Positions 21,402-32,870 of a stretch of DNA of 64,000 bases are shown in pieces. How positions within the stretch are numbered: position 1 is the stretch's first letter; each line of letters begins with the position of its first letter. Source of the stretch: Pseudomonas sp. ZH-FAD (GTDB taxonomy: Bacteria; Pseudomonadota; Gammaproteobacteria; Pseudomonadales; Pseudomonadaceae); the NCBI RefSeq assembly GCF_002803095.1, contig NZ_PGLR01000009.1:62001-126000 (forward strand). The letters are read 5' to 3'. The position numbers were made by a program, and so were the translations under genes. Under the pieces are notes generated by a model. The model was not told the origin of the DNA and did no database searches. It saw only the letters and a list, made by a program, of their open reading frames with translations.

Positions 21402-23114
21402 ATGACTGCTGCCGCCTCTATCACCCGTGACGCCCTGCTGGCGCAGATGCGCCAGATCGTCGGCAGCAGCCACGTGCTGACCGACGAACAAGCCACACGG
21501 CGTTTCCGCAAGGGCCACCGTACGGGTGAAGGCAACGTGCTGGCGGTGGTGCGCCCAGGCTCCTTGCTGGAGCAGTGGCGCATCCTGCAGGCGGCAGTAG
21601 CGGCCGACCGCATCGTCATCATGCAGGCGGCCAACACCGGCCTGACCGGCGGCTCCACCCCCGACGGTGCCGATTACGACCGCGAGATCGTGCTGATCAG
21701 CACCCTGCGCATCACCGGCGTACAACTGATCAACGATGGCGAGCAGGTGGTGTGCCTGCCCGGCGCCACCCTGGATCGCCTGGAACAGGCATTGGCGCCG
21801 CTGAATCGCGAACCGCACTCGGTGATCGGCTCGTCCTGCATCGGCGCCTCGGTACTCGGCGGCATCTGCAACAACTCCGGCGGCGCCCTGGTGCGCCGTG
21901 GCCCGGCCTATACCGAGCTGGCGCTGTATGCACAGGTTAAAGATGACGGTTCGCTGGAACTGGTCAACCACCTGGGGATCGAGCTGGGCAACGATCCGGA
22001 GGAAATCCTCACCCGCCTGCAGAGCGGCGACTACACACCACAGCAGGTGCGCAACGAAGAGACGGCAAAGGCCTCCGACGCGCGCTACGGCGAGCACGTG
22101 CGCGACGTCGATGCCGACACTCCGGCGCGCTTCAACGCCGACCCATCGCGCCTGTTCGAGGCCTCCGGTTCGGCCGGCAAACTGTGCCTGTTCGCGGTGC
22201 GCCTGGACACCTTCCCGAAAGAGCCGAGCACGGTGTTCTATATCGGCAGCAACGACCCGCACGATCTGACCGAAGTGCGCCGCCACCTGCTGGCCAGGCT
22301 GCCGCGCCTGCCGATTGCCGGGGAATACATCCACCGCACCGCCTTCGACATCGGCGAGAAATACGGTAAGGACACCTTTCTGGTGATCGACAAGTTCGGT
22401 ACGTCCAAGGTGCCGGCTGCCTTCGCCATGAAGAGCCGGGTCGACGGCTTCTTCGAACGCTTCGGCCTGCGCGGCGTGACCGACAAGGTGATTCAGGCCC
22501 TGATGAACCTGCTACCCAGCCACCTGCCGCCACGCATGCGCGAGTACCGTGACCGTTTTGAGCATCACCTGCTGGTGCGTGTCTCCAACGACACGCTGGA
22601 ACAGACCCGCAGCTTCCTCAGCGAGTATTTCACCGGCAGTGACAGCGGCGCCTATTTCGAGTGCGATGCCGATGAGGGACGAAAGGCCTTCCTGCATCGC
22701 TTCGCCGTGGCCGGTGCCGCGATCCGCTACCGCGAGTCGCACCGCAGCAGCGTCGAGGACATCCTCGCCCTGGACATCGCCCTGCGCCGCAACGACCGCG
22801 ACTGGGTCGAAACGCTGCCGCAGGAGATGGAAGAGCAGATCATCCACAAGCTGTACTACGGGCACTTCTTCTGCCACGTATTCCATCAGGACTACATCGT
22901 CAAGAAGGGTAATGACCCGCTCGCCATGGAACATGCCATGTGGAAGCTGCTGGACGAACGCCGCGCCGAGTACCCGGCCGAGCACAACGTTGGCCATCTC
23001 TATGTGGCCAAGCCGGCACTGGCCGGGTTCTACCGCGAACTCGACCCGACCAATACCTTCAACCCCGGCATCGGCCATACCTCGAAGAAGAAGCATTGGG
23101 GTGGTTGCTGCTAA
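21402..23114 (+). CDS. dld: Quinone-dependent D-lactate dehydrogenase
   Basis: A 570-residue FAD enzyme of the E. coli Dld type, oxidising D-lactate to pyruvate at the membrane. The FAD-binding PCMH domain (about 25-230) contains AANTGLTGGSTPDG and SSCIGASVLGGICNNSGG, and the C-terminal membrane-associated domain ends in NPGIGHTSKKKHWGGCC. AAGGAG precedes the ATG. With lldP and lldD it lets the cell use both lactate isomers. Confidence 0.96.
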   Translation: MTAAASITRDALLAQMRQIVGSSHVLTDEQATRRFRKGHRTGEGNVLAVVRPGSLLEQWRILQAAVAADRIVIMQAANTGLTGGSTPDGADYDREIVLISTLRITGVQLINDGEQVVCLPGATLDRLEQALAPLNREPHSVIGSSCIGASVLGGICNNSGGALVRRGPAYTELALYAQVKDDGSLELVNHLGIELGNDPEEILTRLQSGDYTPQQVRNEETAKASDARYGEHVRDVDADTPARFNADPSRLFEASGSAGKLCLFAVRLDTFPKEPSTVFYIGSNDPHDLTEVRRHLLARLPRLPIAGEYIHRTAFDIGEKYGKDTFLVIDKFGTSKVPAAFAMKSRVDGFFERFGLRGVTDKVIQALMNLLPSHLPPRMREYRDRFEHHLLVRVSNDTLEQTRSFLSEYFTGSDSGAYFECDADEGRKAFLHRFAVAGAAIRYRESHRSSVEDILALDIALRRNDRDWVETLPQEMEEQIIHKLYYGHFFCHVFHQDYIVKKGNDPLAMEHAMWKLLDERRAEYPAEHNVGHLYVAKPALAGFYRELDPTNTFNPGIGHTSKKKHWGGCC

Positions 23115-23130
23115 GAGGCTGAAGCTTTAC

Positions 23131-23188
23131 GTAGGAGCGGCTTCAGCCGCGAACCGGCCGCAAAAATCACGGCTTAAGCCGCTCCTAC
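23131..23188. repeat. REP-like inverted pair
   Basis: GTAGGAGCGGCTT-C-AGCCG and its complement around a 20-base spacer match the GTAGGAGC...GCTCCTAC type of Pseudomonas REP repeats. It directly follows the dld stop. Confidence 0.85.
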
Positions 23189-23194
23189 GGATTA

Positions 23195-23341
23195 GCGTAG
23201 GGCGGCCTCACGAGCGTAGCGAGTAGCCCGCCGGGCCATGCCAGGCCTGGCAGCACAACGATCGGCGTACTGCTTCGCGACGACTGCATGGATGCAGGAG
23301 GTAGAGCGACGCAGGAAGCCAAAGCCGAGTACGCCCTACGG
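23195..23341. repeat. Dispersed repeat (GCGTAGGGCGG family), copy 2
   Basis: Bounded by CGTAGGGCG (23196-23204) and its exact complement CGCCCTACG (23332-23340), with the same inner blocks as the copy after smpB. Non-coding. Together with the REP pair and the terminator it accounts for almost all of the 304-bp gap between dld and clpB. Confidence 0.65.
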
Positions 23342-23370
23342 GTTCTCCCCTTTTCCCTACGACTACAAAA

Positions 23371-23401
23371 ACAAAGGCCCGCCAATTTGGCGGGCCTTTG
23401 T
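23371..23401. terminator. Bidirectional terminator between dld and clpB
   Basis: ACAAAGGCCCGCCA and TGGCGGGCCTTTGT form a 14-pair perfect stem with an ATT loop between the two convergent operons. Confidence 0.9.
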
Positions 23402-23418
23402 GTTGACGCGGCAACCGA

Positions 23419-25983
<2,565 letters not shown>

Positions 25984-26054
25984 ATATGTCCTTCCTCCAG
26001 AATGGCGGGCCGGGACAACATCCCCGAAAAACGAAACCCACCGAGATGAAGACT

Positions 26055-26082
26055 AGATAAGGACGATTACGCCGTATTCAAG
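26055..26082 (-). promoter_or_regulatory. Sigma-32 promoter of clpB
   Basis: CTTGAAT (26076-26082) and CCTTATCT (26055-26062) on the minus strand, again 13 bp apart. The -35 differs from the RpoH consensus by one base and the -10 by two. It lies about 72 bp upstream of the clpB ATG. Confidence 0.72.
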
Positions 26083-26092
26083 ACGAGGCCAT

Positions 26093-26106
26093 TTGATCCA
26101 GGTCAA
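26093..26106 (-). promoter_or_regulatory. Possible ANR/FNR-type box upstream of clpB
   Basis: TTGACCTGGATCAA on the minus strand matches TTGAT-N4-ATCAA in nine of ten positions. It is just upstream of the clpB sigma-32 promoter and 7 bp beyond the nitroreductase stop. No anaerobic role of clpB is implied by the sequence. Confidence 0.3.
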
Positions 26107-26112
26107 ACCTGC

Positions 26113-26850
26113 TTACAGCCAGGTGACCTGCTGCTCCAGCGGAAAACGCAGGCGCGGGTTGTACACGCCCTTCTCGCCCTGGCGCCCGACGGCCAGCAGC
26201 ATGATCGGGATGGCCTGACGCGGGATATCCAGCACACGACGCAGGCGCGGCTCGTCGAAGCCTTCCATCGGACAGGTGGCATAGCCATGGCTCTGGAAGG
26301 CCAGCATCAGGTTCTCCGCCGCCAGCGCCGTCGACTTGACCGCCCACAATCGCATGTCGGCCTTGCTGTTGGGCTTGCGCATCAAGGGTTTGCGCACCCC
26401 CACCAGTCGCACCAGCTGACGCTTGAACAAACCCAGCAAGCCCAGCGGCCCCTGGTTGTACTGGAACGGCGCGGTCTTGCTGTAGAAACTGCGGATGCGC
26501 GCCGGCACCTCGGCCTCCGGCCAGTAATCGATGACGTTGCGGCAGGCCTGACGCCAGGTGTCCGGGCGCGCCAGCACGGCGATGATCAAAGGTGCACGGG
26601 CGGCGTTCTGGCTCATGCATACCGGGTGCAACTGCGCCAGCAGCGCCGGATCGCGAATCACCTGAAAACTCCAGGGCTGCAGGTTGCAGGAATTTGGCGC
26701 CAGCACGGCCAACTCCAGGCAATCGCGAATCACCGCCTCCGGCACCGGTTCGGGAGTGAAGCGGCGTACCGCGCGGCGACTTTCGATCAGCGCGCGCAGT
26801 TCGGCCGGCGAAGCCATGGCGGGTGTTTGCTCGTTGAGAAAGCTGGTCAT
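26113..26850 (-). CDS. Nitroreductase-family FMN oxidoreductase
   Basis: About 245 residues from the ATG at 26850 (MTSFLNEQTP), which has GAGGAG upstream; a later ATG at 26817 is possible. The N-terminal RRAVRRFTPEPVPEAVIRD and NSCNLQPWSFQVIRD are the FMN-binding segments of nitroreductases. The family reduces nitro compounds, quinones or flavins with NAD(P)H; the physiological substrate is unknown. It is a single gene between clpB and the peroxidase. Confidence 0.85.
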   Translation of the reverse strand: MTSFLNEQTPAMASPAELRALIESRRAVRRFTPEPVPEAVIRDCLELAVLAPNSCNLQPWSFQVIRDPALLAQLHPVCMSQNAARAPLIIAVLARPDTWRQACRNVIDYWPEAEVPARIRSFYSKTAPFQYNQGPLGLLGLFKRQLVRLVGVRKPLMRKPNSKADMRLWAVKSTALAAENLMLAFQSHGYATCPMEGFDEPRLRRVLDIPRQAIPIMLLAVGRQGEKGVYNPRLRFPLEQQVTWL

Positions 26851-26981
26851 GGGCGCACTCCTCGGCAGTCGCCCGATTAAGCAACCGGGCGGCTTTGCGA
26901 ACAAGAGGATGGGAGGAAATGGCCGTGGATTTGGCTGATCAGCCTCACCTGCGCCTCTGATCGAGACGCAGGAGCCAAGAC

Positions 26982-27467
26982 CTAGAGGCCGAGCGATTTC
27001 TCGATGGACTGGATCAGTGCAGGATCATCCGGCGTGGTGCGCGGCGAGAATCGCGCCAGCACGCGGCCATCCTGGCCGACCAGAAACTTCTCGAAATTCC
27101 AGGTGATATCGCCCGGAAACTCGGCGCCCTCGCCCGCCAGCAGGCGATACAGCGGGTGGCGACCTGGGCCATTGACCTCCAGCTTGCTGCCCAGCGGGAA
27201 GGTCACGCCATAGTTGAGGCTGCAGAACGAGCGGATCTCGTCCTCGCTGCCCGGCTCCTGACCGGCAAACTGGTTGCAGGGCACCCCGAGCACGGTAAAG
27301 CCATTGCCCTTGTACTGCTGATAGAGCTTTTCCAGCCCCGCGTACTGAGGCGTCAGGCCGCACTTGGAGGCGACGTTCACCACCAGCACCACCTGGCCCT
27401 TGTAGGGCGCCAGCGGCAGTTCCTGGCCATCCAGCGCGCGTAGATTGAGATCGTGAAAGGCACTCAT
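26982..27467 (-). CDS. Glutathione peroxidase family protein (Cys type)
   Basis: A 161-residue thioredoxin-fold peroxidase that detoxifies hydroperoxides. The active-site region NVASKCGLTPQYAGLE has Cys where animal enzymes have selenocysteine, and the Gln and Trp of the tetrad are visible in PCNQFAGQEPG and ITWNFEKFL. Bacterial members often use thioredoxin rather than glutathione. It sits next to slyD, the same order I recall in P. aeruginosa. Confidence 0.93.
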   Translation of the reverse strand: MSAFHDLNLRALDGQELPLAPYKGQVVLVVNVASKCGLTPQYAGLEKLYQQYKGNGFTVLGVPCNQFAGQEPGSEDEIRSFCSLNYGVTFPLGSKLEVNGPGRHPLYRLLAGEGAEFPGDITWNFEKFLVGQDGRVLARFSPRTTPDDPALIQSIEKSLGL

Positions 27468-27556
27468 GACGAACTTCCTCAGCGAATTCAGTGCAGCGGG
27501 CGCAAGGCCCTGTAATCCTCGAGGCAGCTGCGTTTGGGCAAGCCGCCATGCATAAA

Positions 27557-27578
27557 AAAGGCGCCCTAAGGCGCCTTT
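27557..27578 (-). terminator. Terminator downstream of slyD
   Basis: AAAGGCGCC and GGCGCCTTT with a four-base loop; on the minus strand the stem is followed by T6. It lies 66 bp after the slyD stop. Confidence 0.85.
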
Positions 27579-27644
27579 ATCGCAAGCTTGAGCTTAGCAG
27601 CGGTTGAACCAGTGAGAACGACCGCAAGTCGCCTGACAGGCAAC

Positions 27645-28130
27645 TTAGTGGTGGTGACCACCTTCGCCATGGATATGACCATGAGCCACTTCTTCTTCGC
27701 TGGCGTCACGCACGTTAACGACCTTGACCTTGAAGTTCAGGCGCTGACCGGCCAGCGGGTGATTACCGTCGACGGTCACGTCGTCACCGTCGATATCGCG
27801 GATGGTAACGATCTGCATGCTGCCGTCCGGGCCCGAAGCGTGGAACTGCATGCCCACTTCCAGGGTGTCGACGCCTTCGAACATGGCGCGGCTCAGAGTC
27901 GCGACCAGCTCGGCGCTGTATTCGCCGTAGGCTTCTTCCGGCTCGACGGAAACGTCCAGCTCATCGCCAACCTGCTTGCCAACCAGGGCCTTCTCGAGAC
28001 CGGCGATGATATTGCCGGCACCATGCAGATACACCAGCGGCGCGCCGCCACTGGAGCTGTCGATCACCTCACCGGCATCGTTGGTCAGGGTATAGTCGAT
28101 GGAGACGGCCTTGTTGGCGGCGATCAGCAT
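27645..28130 (-). CDS. slyD: FKBP-type peptidyl-prolyl isomerase SlyD
   Basis: A 161-residue prolyl isomerase and chaperone from the ATG at 28130 (MLIAANKAVSIDYTL). The FKBP domain is split by the insert-in-flap domain (about 70-120: VGDELDVSVEPEEAYGEYSAEL). The tail is His-rich (HGHIHGEGGHHH), consistent with the nickel/zinc binding of SlyD, but it is much shorter than in E. coli. The open frame upstream of 28130 is not SlyD-like. Confidence 0.95.
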   Translation of the reverse strand: MLIAANKAVSIDYTLTNDAGEVIDSSSGGAPLVYLHGAGNIIAGLEKALVGKQVGDELDVSVEPEEAYGEYSAELVATLSRAMFEGVDTLEVGMQFHASGPDGSMQIVTIRDIDGDDVTVDGNHPLAGQRLNFKVKVVNVRDASEEEVAHGHIHGEGGHHH

Positions 28131-28141
28131 GGGGAGACCTT

Positions 28142-28426
28142 TTGCGAAAGATAAATGAACGGGCAAGTTTAACCAACGCCAGCCTGGATTGCGACCCGAG
28201 CCCGGACAAACGGGCCGTGCGTATCGTTGATTTTCGTCAGGACGACGACGGCGACTGGGTGGCAGTCTTGTCTTGCGGCCATACTCAGCATGTACGCCAC
28301 CGACCACCCTGGCAGAATCGGCCCTGGGTACTCGATCCCGAGCAGCGCCAAGTCAGGCTGGGAAGCCTCTTCCCCTGTGGCTGGTGCGCCATGGATCGGT
28401 CGCACGATGAATCCAAGGAAGTCTAA
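28142..28426 (+). CDS. DUF3565 family small Cys/His protein
   Basis: Up to 94 residues. The conserved part is SCGHTQHVRHRPPWQNRPWV followed by a CGWC pair, giving a Cys/His set that may bind metal; the family has no known function. The start is uncertain: TTG at 28142 gives a 25-residue extension that relatives lack and leaves only 11 bp to the divergent slyD start, while GTG at 28217 gives a 69-residue protein beginning at the conserved IVDFRQDDDGDW. The stop adjoins the ackA ATG directly. Confidence 0.8.
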   Translation: MRKINERASLTNASLDCDPSPDKRAVRIVDFRQDDDGDWVAVLSCGHTQHVRHRPPWQNRPWVLDPEQRQVRLGSLFPCGWCAMDRSHDESKEV

Positions 28427-29611
28427 ATGTCTGCACGCAACATTCTGGTGATCAACTGCGGCAGCTCGTCGATCAAGTTCGCCTTGGTCAACGAAACGCA
28501 GGAAACCTTCATGCTCAGCGGCCTGGCCGAGCGTCTTGGTAGCCCCGAGGCGGTGCTGCACTGGCAACAAGGCGAACAAAAGGACAGCCTGGTCCTGCCG
28601 GGCGCTGACCACCGCCTGGCCCTGTCTCATCTTCTACCTGTGGTACAGCAGGCCGCAGCCGGTGAGCTGCACGGCATCGGCCACCGCGTGGTGCATGGCG
28701 GCGAGCACTTCTCCGGCGCCTCTCGTCTGGACGCCACCAGCCTGCAAGCGATCCGCCAGGTCGCGCCGCTGGCCCCGCTGCATAACCCGGCCAATCTGCA
28801 GGGTATCGAGGCGGCGATGAAGCTGTTCCCGGAGCTGGTCCAGGTGGCGGTGTTCGATACCGCCTTTCATCAAAGCCTGCCCGAGCACGCCTACCGCTAC
28901 GCCGTACCGCAGGCGCTCTACGCCGAACACGGCGTGCGCCGCTATGGCTTCCACGGCACCAGTCACCACTATGTCAGCCGCCAGGCCGCGCAGATGAGCG
29001 GCCTGGCGTACGACGCCAGCAGCTGGCTGGTCGCGCACCTGGGCAATGGCAGCTCCACCTGCGCCGTGGAAAATGGCCACAGCCGCGACACCAGCATGGG
29101 CCTGACACCGCTGGAGGGGCTGGTGATGGGCACACGCAGCGGCGATGTCGACCCCAACCTGCACGGCCACCTGGCGCGCACCCTGGGCTGGAGCCTGGAG
29201 CGGATCGACAGCATGCTCAACAAGGACAGCGGCCTACTCGGTCTGTCGGGCCTGTCCAACGACATGCGCACGCTGGAGCAGGCCCGCGAACAGGGCCATG
29301 CCGGCGCCACCCTGGCCATCGAGGTGTTCAGCTATCGCCTGGCCAAGTCGCTGGCGGCGATGAGCTGCGCACTGCGCCGCCTCGACGGGCTGATCTTCAC
29401 CGGCGGTATCGGCGAAAACTCGGCGCTGATCCGCAGCAAGACCGTGAACCATCTCAGCCTGCTCGGGCTGCAGCTGGATGCCCAGGCCAACGCCCGCTGC
29501 GTGCGCGGCGTCGCCGGTGCCATTCACGCCGACGGTCACCCGCGCGTGCTGGTGGTACCCACCAATGAAGAGCGGCAGATCGCCCTCGATACCCTTGCCC
29601 TGCTCGACTGA
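28427..29611 (+). CDS. ackA: Acetate kinase
   Basis: A 394-residue enzyme interconverting acetate plus ATP and acetyl phosphate. The opening [16 protein letters not shown] and [31 protein letters not shown] and the phosphate-binding [12 protein letters not shown] are all typical. It is followed by pta after nine bases, forming the acetate overflow/anaerobic pyruvate route. Confidence 0.98.
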   Translation: MSARNILVINCGSSSIKFALVNETQETFMLSGLAERLGSPEAVLHWQQGEQKDSLVLPGADHRLALSHLLPVVQQAAAGELHGIGHRVVHGGEHFSGASRLDATSLQAIRQVAPLAPLHNPANLQGIEAAMKLFPELVQVAVFDTAFHQSLPEHAYRYAVPQALYAEHGVRRYGFHGTSHHYVSRQAAQMSGLAYDASSWLVAHLGNGSSTCAVENGHSRDTSMGLTPLEGLVMGTRSGDVDPNLHGHLARTLGWSLERIDSMLNKDSGLLGLSGLSNDMRTLEQAREQGHAGATLAIEVFSYRLAKSLAAMSCALRRLDGLIFTGGIGENSALIRSKTVNHLSLLGLQLDAQANARCVRGVAGAIHADGHPRVLVVPTNEERQIALDTLALLD

Positions 29612-29620
29612 GGCTTTTAA

Positions 29621-31714
29621 ATGCATACCTTCTTCATTGCCCCCACCGGTTTCGGTGTCGGCCTCACCTCCATCAGCCTCGGCCTGGTCGGCGCGCTGGA
29701 GCGCAGCGGCCTCAAGGTCGGTTTCTTCAAGCCCATCGCCCAGCCCCATGCCGGCGACCTCGGACCGGAGCGTTCCAGCGAGCTGATCGCCCGCACCCAC
29801 GGCCTGAACTCGCCCAAGCCGCTGCCGCTCAGCCACGTCGAGCGCATGCTCGGCGACGGCCAACTGGATGAACTACTGGAAGAGATCATCAGCCTCTACC
29901 AGCAGGCGGCAGTCGGCAAGGACGTGGTCATCGTCGAAGGCATGGTACCGACGCGCCACGCCAGCTACGCCGCACGGGTCAATTTCCACCTGGCCAAGAG
30001 CCTGGATGCCGACGTGATCCTGGTCAGCGCCCCGGAAGACGATAACCTCACCGAACTGTCCGACCGCATCGAGATCCAGGCGCAGCTGTTCGGCGGGCCG
30101 AAGGACCCGAAGGTGCTCGGCGTGATTCTCAACAAGGTGCGCAGCGAAGATGGCATTACCGCCTTTGCCGAGCGCCTGCTGGAACTTTCACCACTGCTCA
30201 AGAGCCAGGACTTCCGCCTGCTCGGCTGCATTCCCTGGCAGGACGAACTGAACGCGCCACGCACCAAGGACATCGCCGAGCTGCTCGGCGCGCGCATCCT
30301 CAACGCTGGCGATTACGAGCAGCGACGCATGCTCAAGATCGTGCTCTGCGCCCGCGCCGTGGCCAACAGCGTGCAGTTGCTCAAGCCCGGCACCCTGGTG
30401 GTGACGCCGGGTGACCGCGACGACATCATCCTCTCCGCCAGCCTGGCGGCGATGAATGGCGTACCGCTGGCCGGGCTGCTGCTGTGCAGCGATTTCGCCC
30501 CCGACCCACGCATCATGGAGCTGTGCCAGGGCGCCCTGGCCAGCGGCCTGCCGGTGATGACCGTGAGCACCGGCTCCTACGATACCGCCACCAACCTCAA
30601 CCGCCTGAACAAGGAAATCCCCCTGGATGACCGCGAGCGCGCGGAGAAGGTCTCCGACTTCGTCGCCGGGCATATCGATCATGACTGGTTGAGCGCGCGC
30701 TGCGGCACACCACGCGAGCTGCGCCTGTCGCCCCCGGCCTTCCGCTACCAGCTGGTGCAACGCGCCAAGGCCGCCGCCAAGCGCATCGTCCTGCCCGAAG
30801 GCAGCGAGCCACGCACCATTCAGGCAGCCGCCATCTGCCAGGCACGCGGCATTGCCCGCTGCGTGCTGCTGGCCAAGCCGGAAGACGTGCATGCAGTCGC
30901 CCGAGCACAAGGTATCGAGCTGCCGGAAGGTCTGGAAATTCTCGACCCAGATCTGATTCGCGGTCGCTATGTCGAGCCGATGGTCGAACTGCGCAAGGGC
31001 AAGGGCCTCAACGCGCCGATGGCCGAGGCGCAGCTGGAGGACACCGTGGTGCTCGGCACCATGATGCTGGCACTGGACGAAGTGGACGGCCTGGTGTCTG
31101 GCGCCATTCACACCACCGCCAACACCATTCGCCCGGCGCTGCAGCTGATCAAGACTGCGCCGGGTTACAACCTGGTGTCCTCGGTGTTCTTCATGCTGCT
31201 GCCGGATCAGGTGCTGGTCTATGGCGACTGCGCGGTGAACCCGGACCCCAACGCAGAGCAACTGGCGGAAATCGCTCTGCAGAGCGCCGCCTCGGCGCAG
31301 GCCTTCGGCATTCCGCCGCGGGTGGCCATGCTCAGCTACTCCACTGGTGATTCCGGCAGCGGCGAGGAGGTGGAAAAGGTACGGGCCGCGACCCGCCTGG
31401 CTCGCGAAAAACGCCCGGACCTGCTGCTCGACGGCCCGCTGCAGTACGACGCTGCAGCCATCGAGAGCGTCGGCCGGCAGAAGGCGCCGAACAGCCCGGT
31501 AGCCGGTCGCGCCACGGTGTTCGTGTTCCCTGATCTGAACACCGGCAACACCACTTACAAGGCGGTGCAGCGCAGCGCCGAGTGCATCAGTGTCGGGCCG
31601 ATGCTGCAGGGCCTGCGCAAGCCGGTGAACGACCTGTCGCGCGGTGCGCTGGTCGACGACATCGTCTATACCATCGCACTGACGGCCATTCAGGCGGCCG
31701 ACCTGCCGAGCTAG
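29621..31714 (+). CDS. pta: Phosphate acetyltransferase
   Basis: A 697-residue long-form enzyme converting acetyl-CoA and phosphate to acetyl phosphate. Three parts are visible: an N-terminal BioD/CobB-like P-loop-fold domain (about 1-220), a DRTGG domain (about 220-330) and the catalytic PTA_PTB domain (about 370-697) with LDEVDGLVSGAIHTTANTIR and LSYSTGDSGSG. Operon partner of ackA. Confidence 0.98.
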   Translation: MHTFFIAPTGFGVGLTSISLGLVGALERSGLKVGFFKPIAQPHAGDLGPERSSELIARTHGLNSPKPLPLSHVERMLGDGQLDELLEEIISLYQQAAVGKDVVIVEGMVPTRHASYAARVNFHLAKSLDADVILVSAPEDDNLTELSDRIEIQAQLFGGPKDPKVLGVILNKVRSEDGITAFAERLLELSPLLKSQDFRLLGCIPWQDELNAPRTKDIAELLGARILNAGDYEQRRMLKIVLCARAVANSVQLLKPGTLVVTPGDRDDIILSASLAAMNGVPLAGLLLCSDFAPDPRIMELCQGALASGLPVMTVSTGSYDTATNLNRLNKEIPLDDRERAEKVSDFVAGHIDHDWLSARCGTPRELRLSPPAFRYQLVQRAKAAAKRIVLPEGSEPRTIQAAAICQARGIARCVLLAKPEDVHAVARAQGIELPEGLEILDPDLIRGRYVEPMVELRKGKGLNAPMAEAQLEDTVVLGTMMLALDEVDGLVSGAIHTTANTIRPALQLIKTAPGYNLVSSVFFMLLPDQVLVYGDCAVNPDPNAEQLAEIALQSAASAQAFGIPPRVAMLSYSTGDSGSGEEVEKVRAATRLAREKRPDLLLDGPLQYDAAAIESVGRQKAPNSPVAGRATVFVFPDLNTGNTTYKAVQRSAECISVGPMLQGLRKPVNDLSRGALVDDIVYTIALTAIQAADLPS

Positions 31715-31958
31715 AGAGGCCGTAGGTGCAGCGTGCGCGCCATGGAAAGCTAGGTGCGCGCGGGCCGCAACAGCGAGCAGACAAAACCTGATGGTCAACA
31801 CTGGCACTTGCAGGTCAGTGCACAACCGTTACCCTTGGCGCCGAACCAGCTCGCTGCACGGAACGCCGCAGCTCTTTCGACTGATACGGGGCACATAGAA
31901 AGCCCCTTTCTCAGGCTGCCCGCCGGATGTGCAGCCTGCTTATGGAGGCGTTCGCCCG

Positions 31959-32855
31959 ATGCTGCACTTTCTTCCCGCGCCGCTGCGCGGCCTGATCGCG
32001 AGCCTGCTGCTGGCTCTCAATACCCTGTTCTGGTGCTGGCCGCTGTTCTTCGTCGCCCTGCTCAAACTGCTGCTGCCCTTCGCGCCGATCCAGCGCGCGC
32101 TGCGCTTCGTCATGCACGGCATCGCCGAAAGCTGGATCGGCATCAATAAATTCTGGATGCGCCTGGTTGGCCACATCGACTGGAAGGTTCAGGGGCTGGA
32201 GCGCTTCGATACCCGTCACTCCTATCTGGTGACCAGCAACCACCAGAGCTGGGTGGACATCCTGGTGCTGCAATACCTGCTCAACCAGCGCATGCCGCTG
32301 CTGAAATTCTTCCTCAAGCAGGAGTTGATCTGGGTACCGGTGATCGGCCTGTGCTGGTGGGCGCTGGAGTTTCCCTTCATGAAGCGCTTCAGCAAGGAAT
32401 ACCTGGCCAAGTACCCGGAAAAGCGCGGCCAGGACCTGGCCACCACGCGCAAGGCCTGCGCGCGTTACAAGACCAATCCCGTGGCGGTATTCAACTTCCT
32501 CGAGGGCACCCGCCTGACTCCGGCCAAGCATGCGCAGCAGCAGTCGCCGTTCAAGTACCTGCTCAAGCCCAAGGCCGGCGGCATCGCCTTCGTGCTCGAC
32601 GCGATGGGTGAACAACTGCATGCCATCGTCAATGTCACCATCCACTACCCACATGGTGTGCCGGGCTTCTGGGACCTGCTCTGTGGCCGACTGGATGCTG
32701 TGCAGGTGATTTTCAGGCAGGTCGATATTCCGCGCGAATTCATCGGCCGCAACTACGATCAGGACGACGATTACCGCCTGGCATTCCAGCAGTGGGTCAA
32801 CCGTCTGTGGGAAGAGAAAGACGCGGAGCTCGCCAGCCTTCACCAGCAAGCCTGA
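31959..32855 (+). CDS. PlsC-type lysophospholipid acyltransferase
   Basis: About 298 residues from the ATG at 31959, ten bases after GGAGG. The acyltransferase motifs NHQSWVD (HX4D, about residue 92) and FLEGTRLTP (about 185) are intact, and there is a hydrophobic N-terminal segment. It matches the YihG-like group of inner-membrane acyltransferases, which acylate lysophosphatidic acid or related lipids; the acceptor is not clear. The 244-bp gap after pta holds no recognisable terminator or gene. Confidence 0.88.
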   Translation: MLHFLPAPLRGLIASLLLALNTLFWCWPLFFVALLKLLLPFAPIQRALRFVMHGIAESWIGINKFWMRLVGHIDWKVQGLERFDTRHSYLVTSNHQSWVDILVLQYLLNQRMPLLKFFLKQELIWVPVIGLCWWALEFPFMKRFSKEYLAKYPEKRGQDLATTRKACARYKTNPVAVFNFLEGTRLTPAKHAQQQSPFKYLLKPKAGGIAFVLDAMGEQLHAIVNVTIHYPHGVPGFWDLLCGRLDAVQVIFRQVDIPREFIGRNYDQDDDYRLAFQQWVNRLWEEKDAELASLHQQA

Positions 32856-32870
32856 AGCGTCAGCGGCGCT

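Noticed and set aside
28142..28216. A 25-residue N-terminal extension of the DUF3565 protein as a signal peptide
   Set aside because: It is hydrophilic and charged, begins with TTG almost against the divergent slyD start, and is probably untranslated.
30188..31825. A 545-codon open frame opposite pta
   Set aside because: Shadow frame with composition typical of antisense GC-rich coding DNA; pta is intact.
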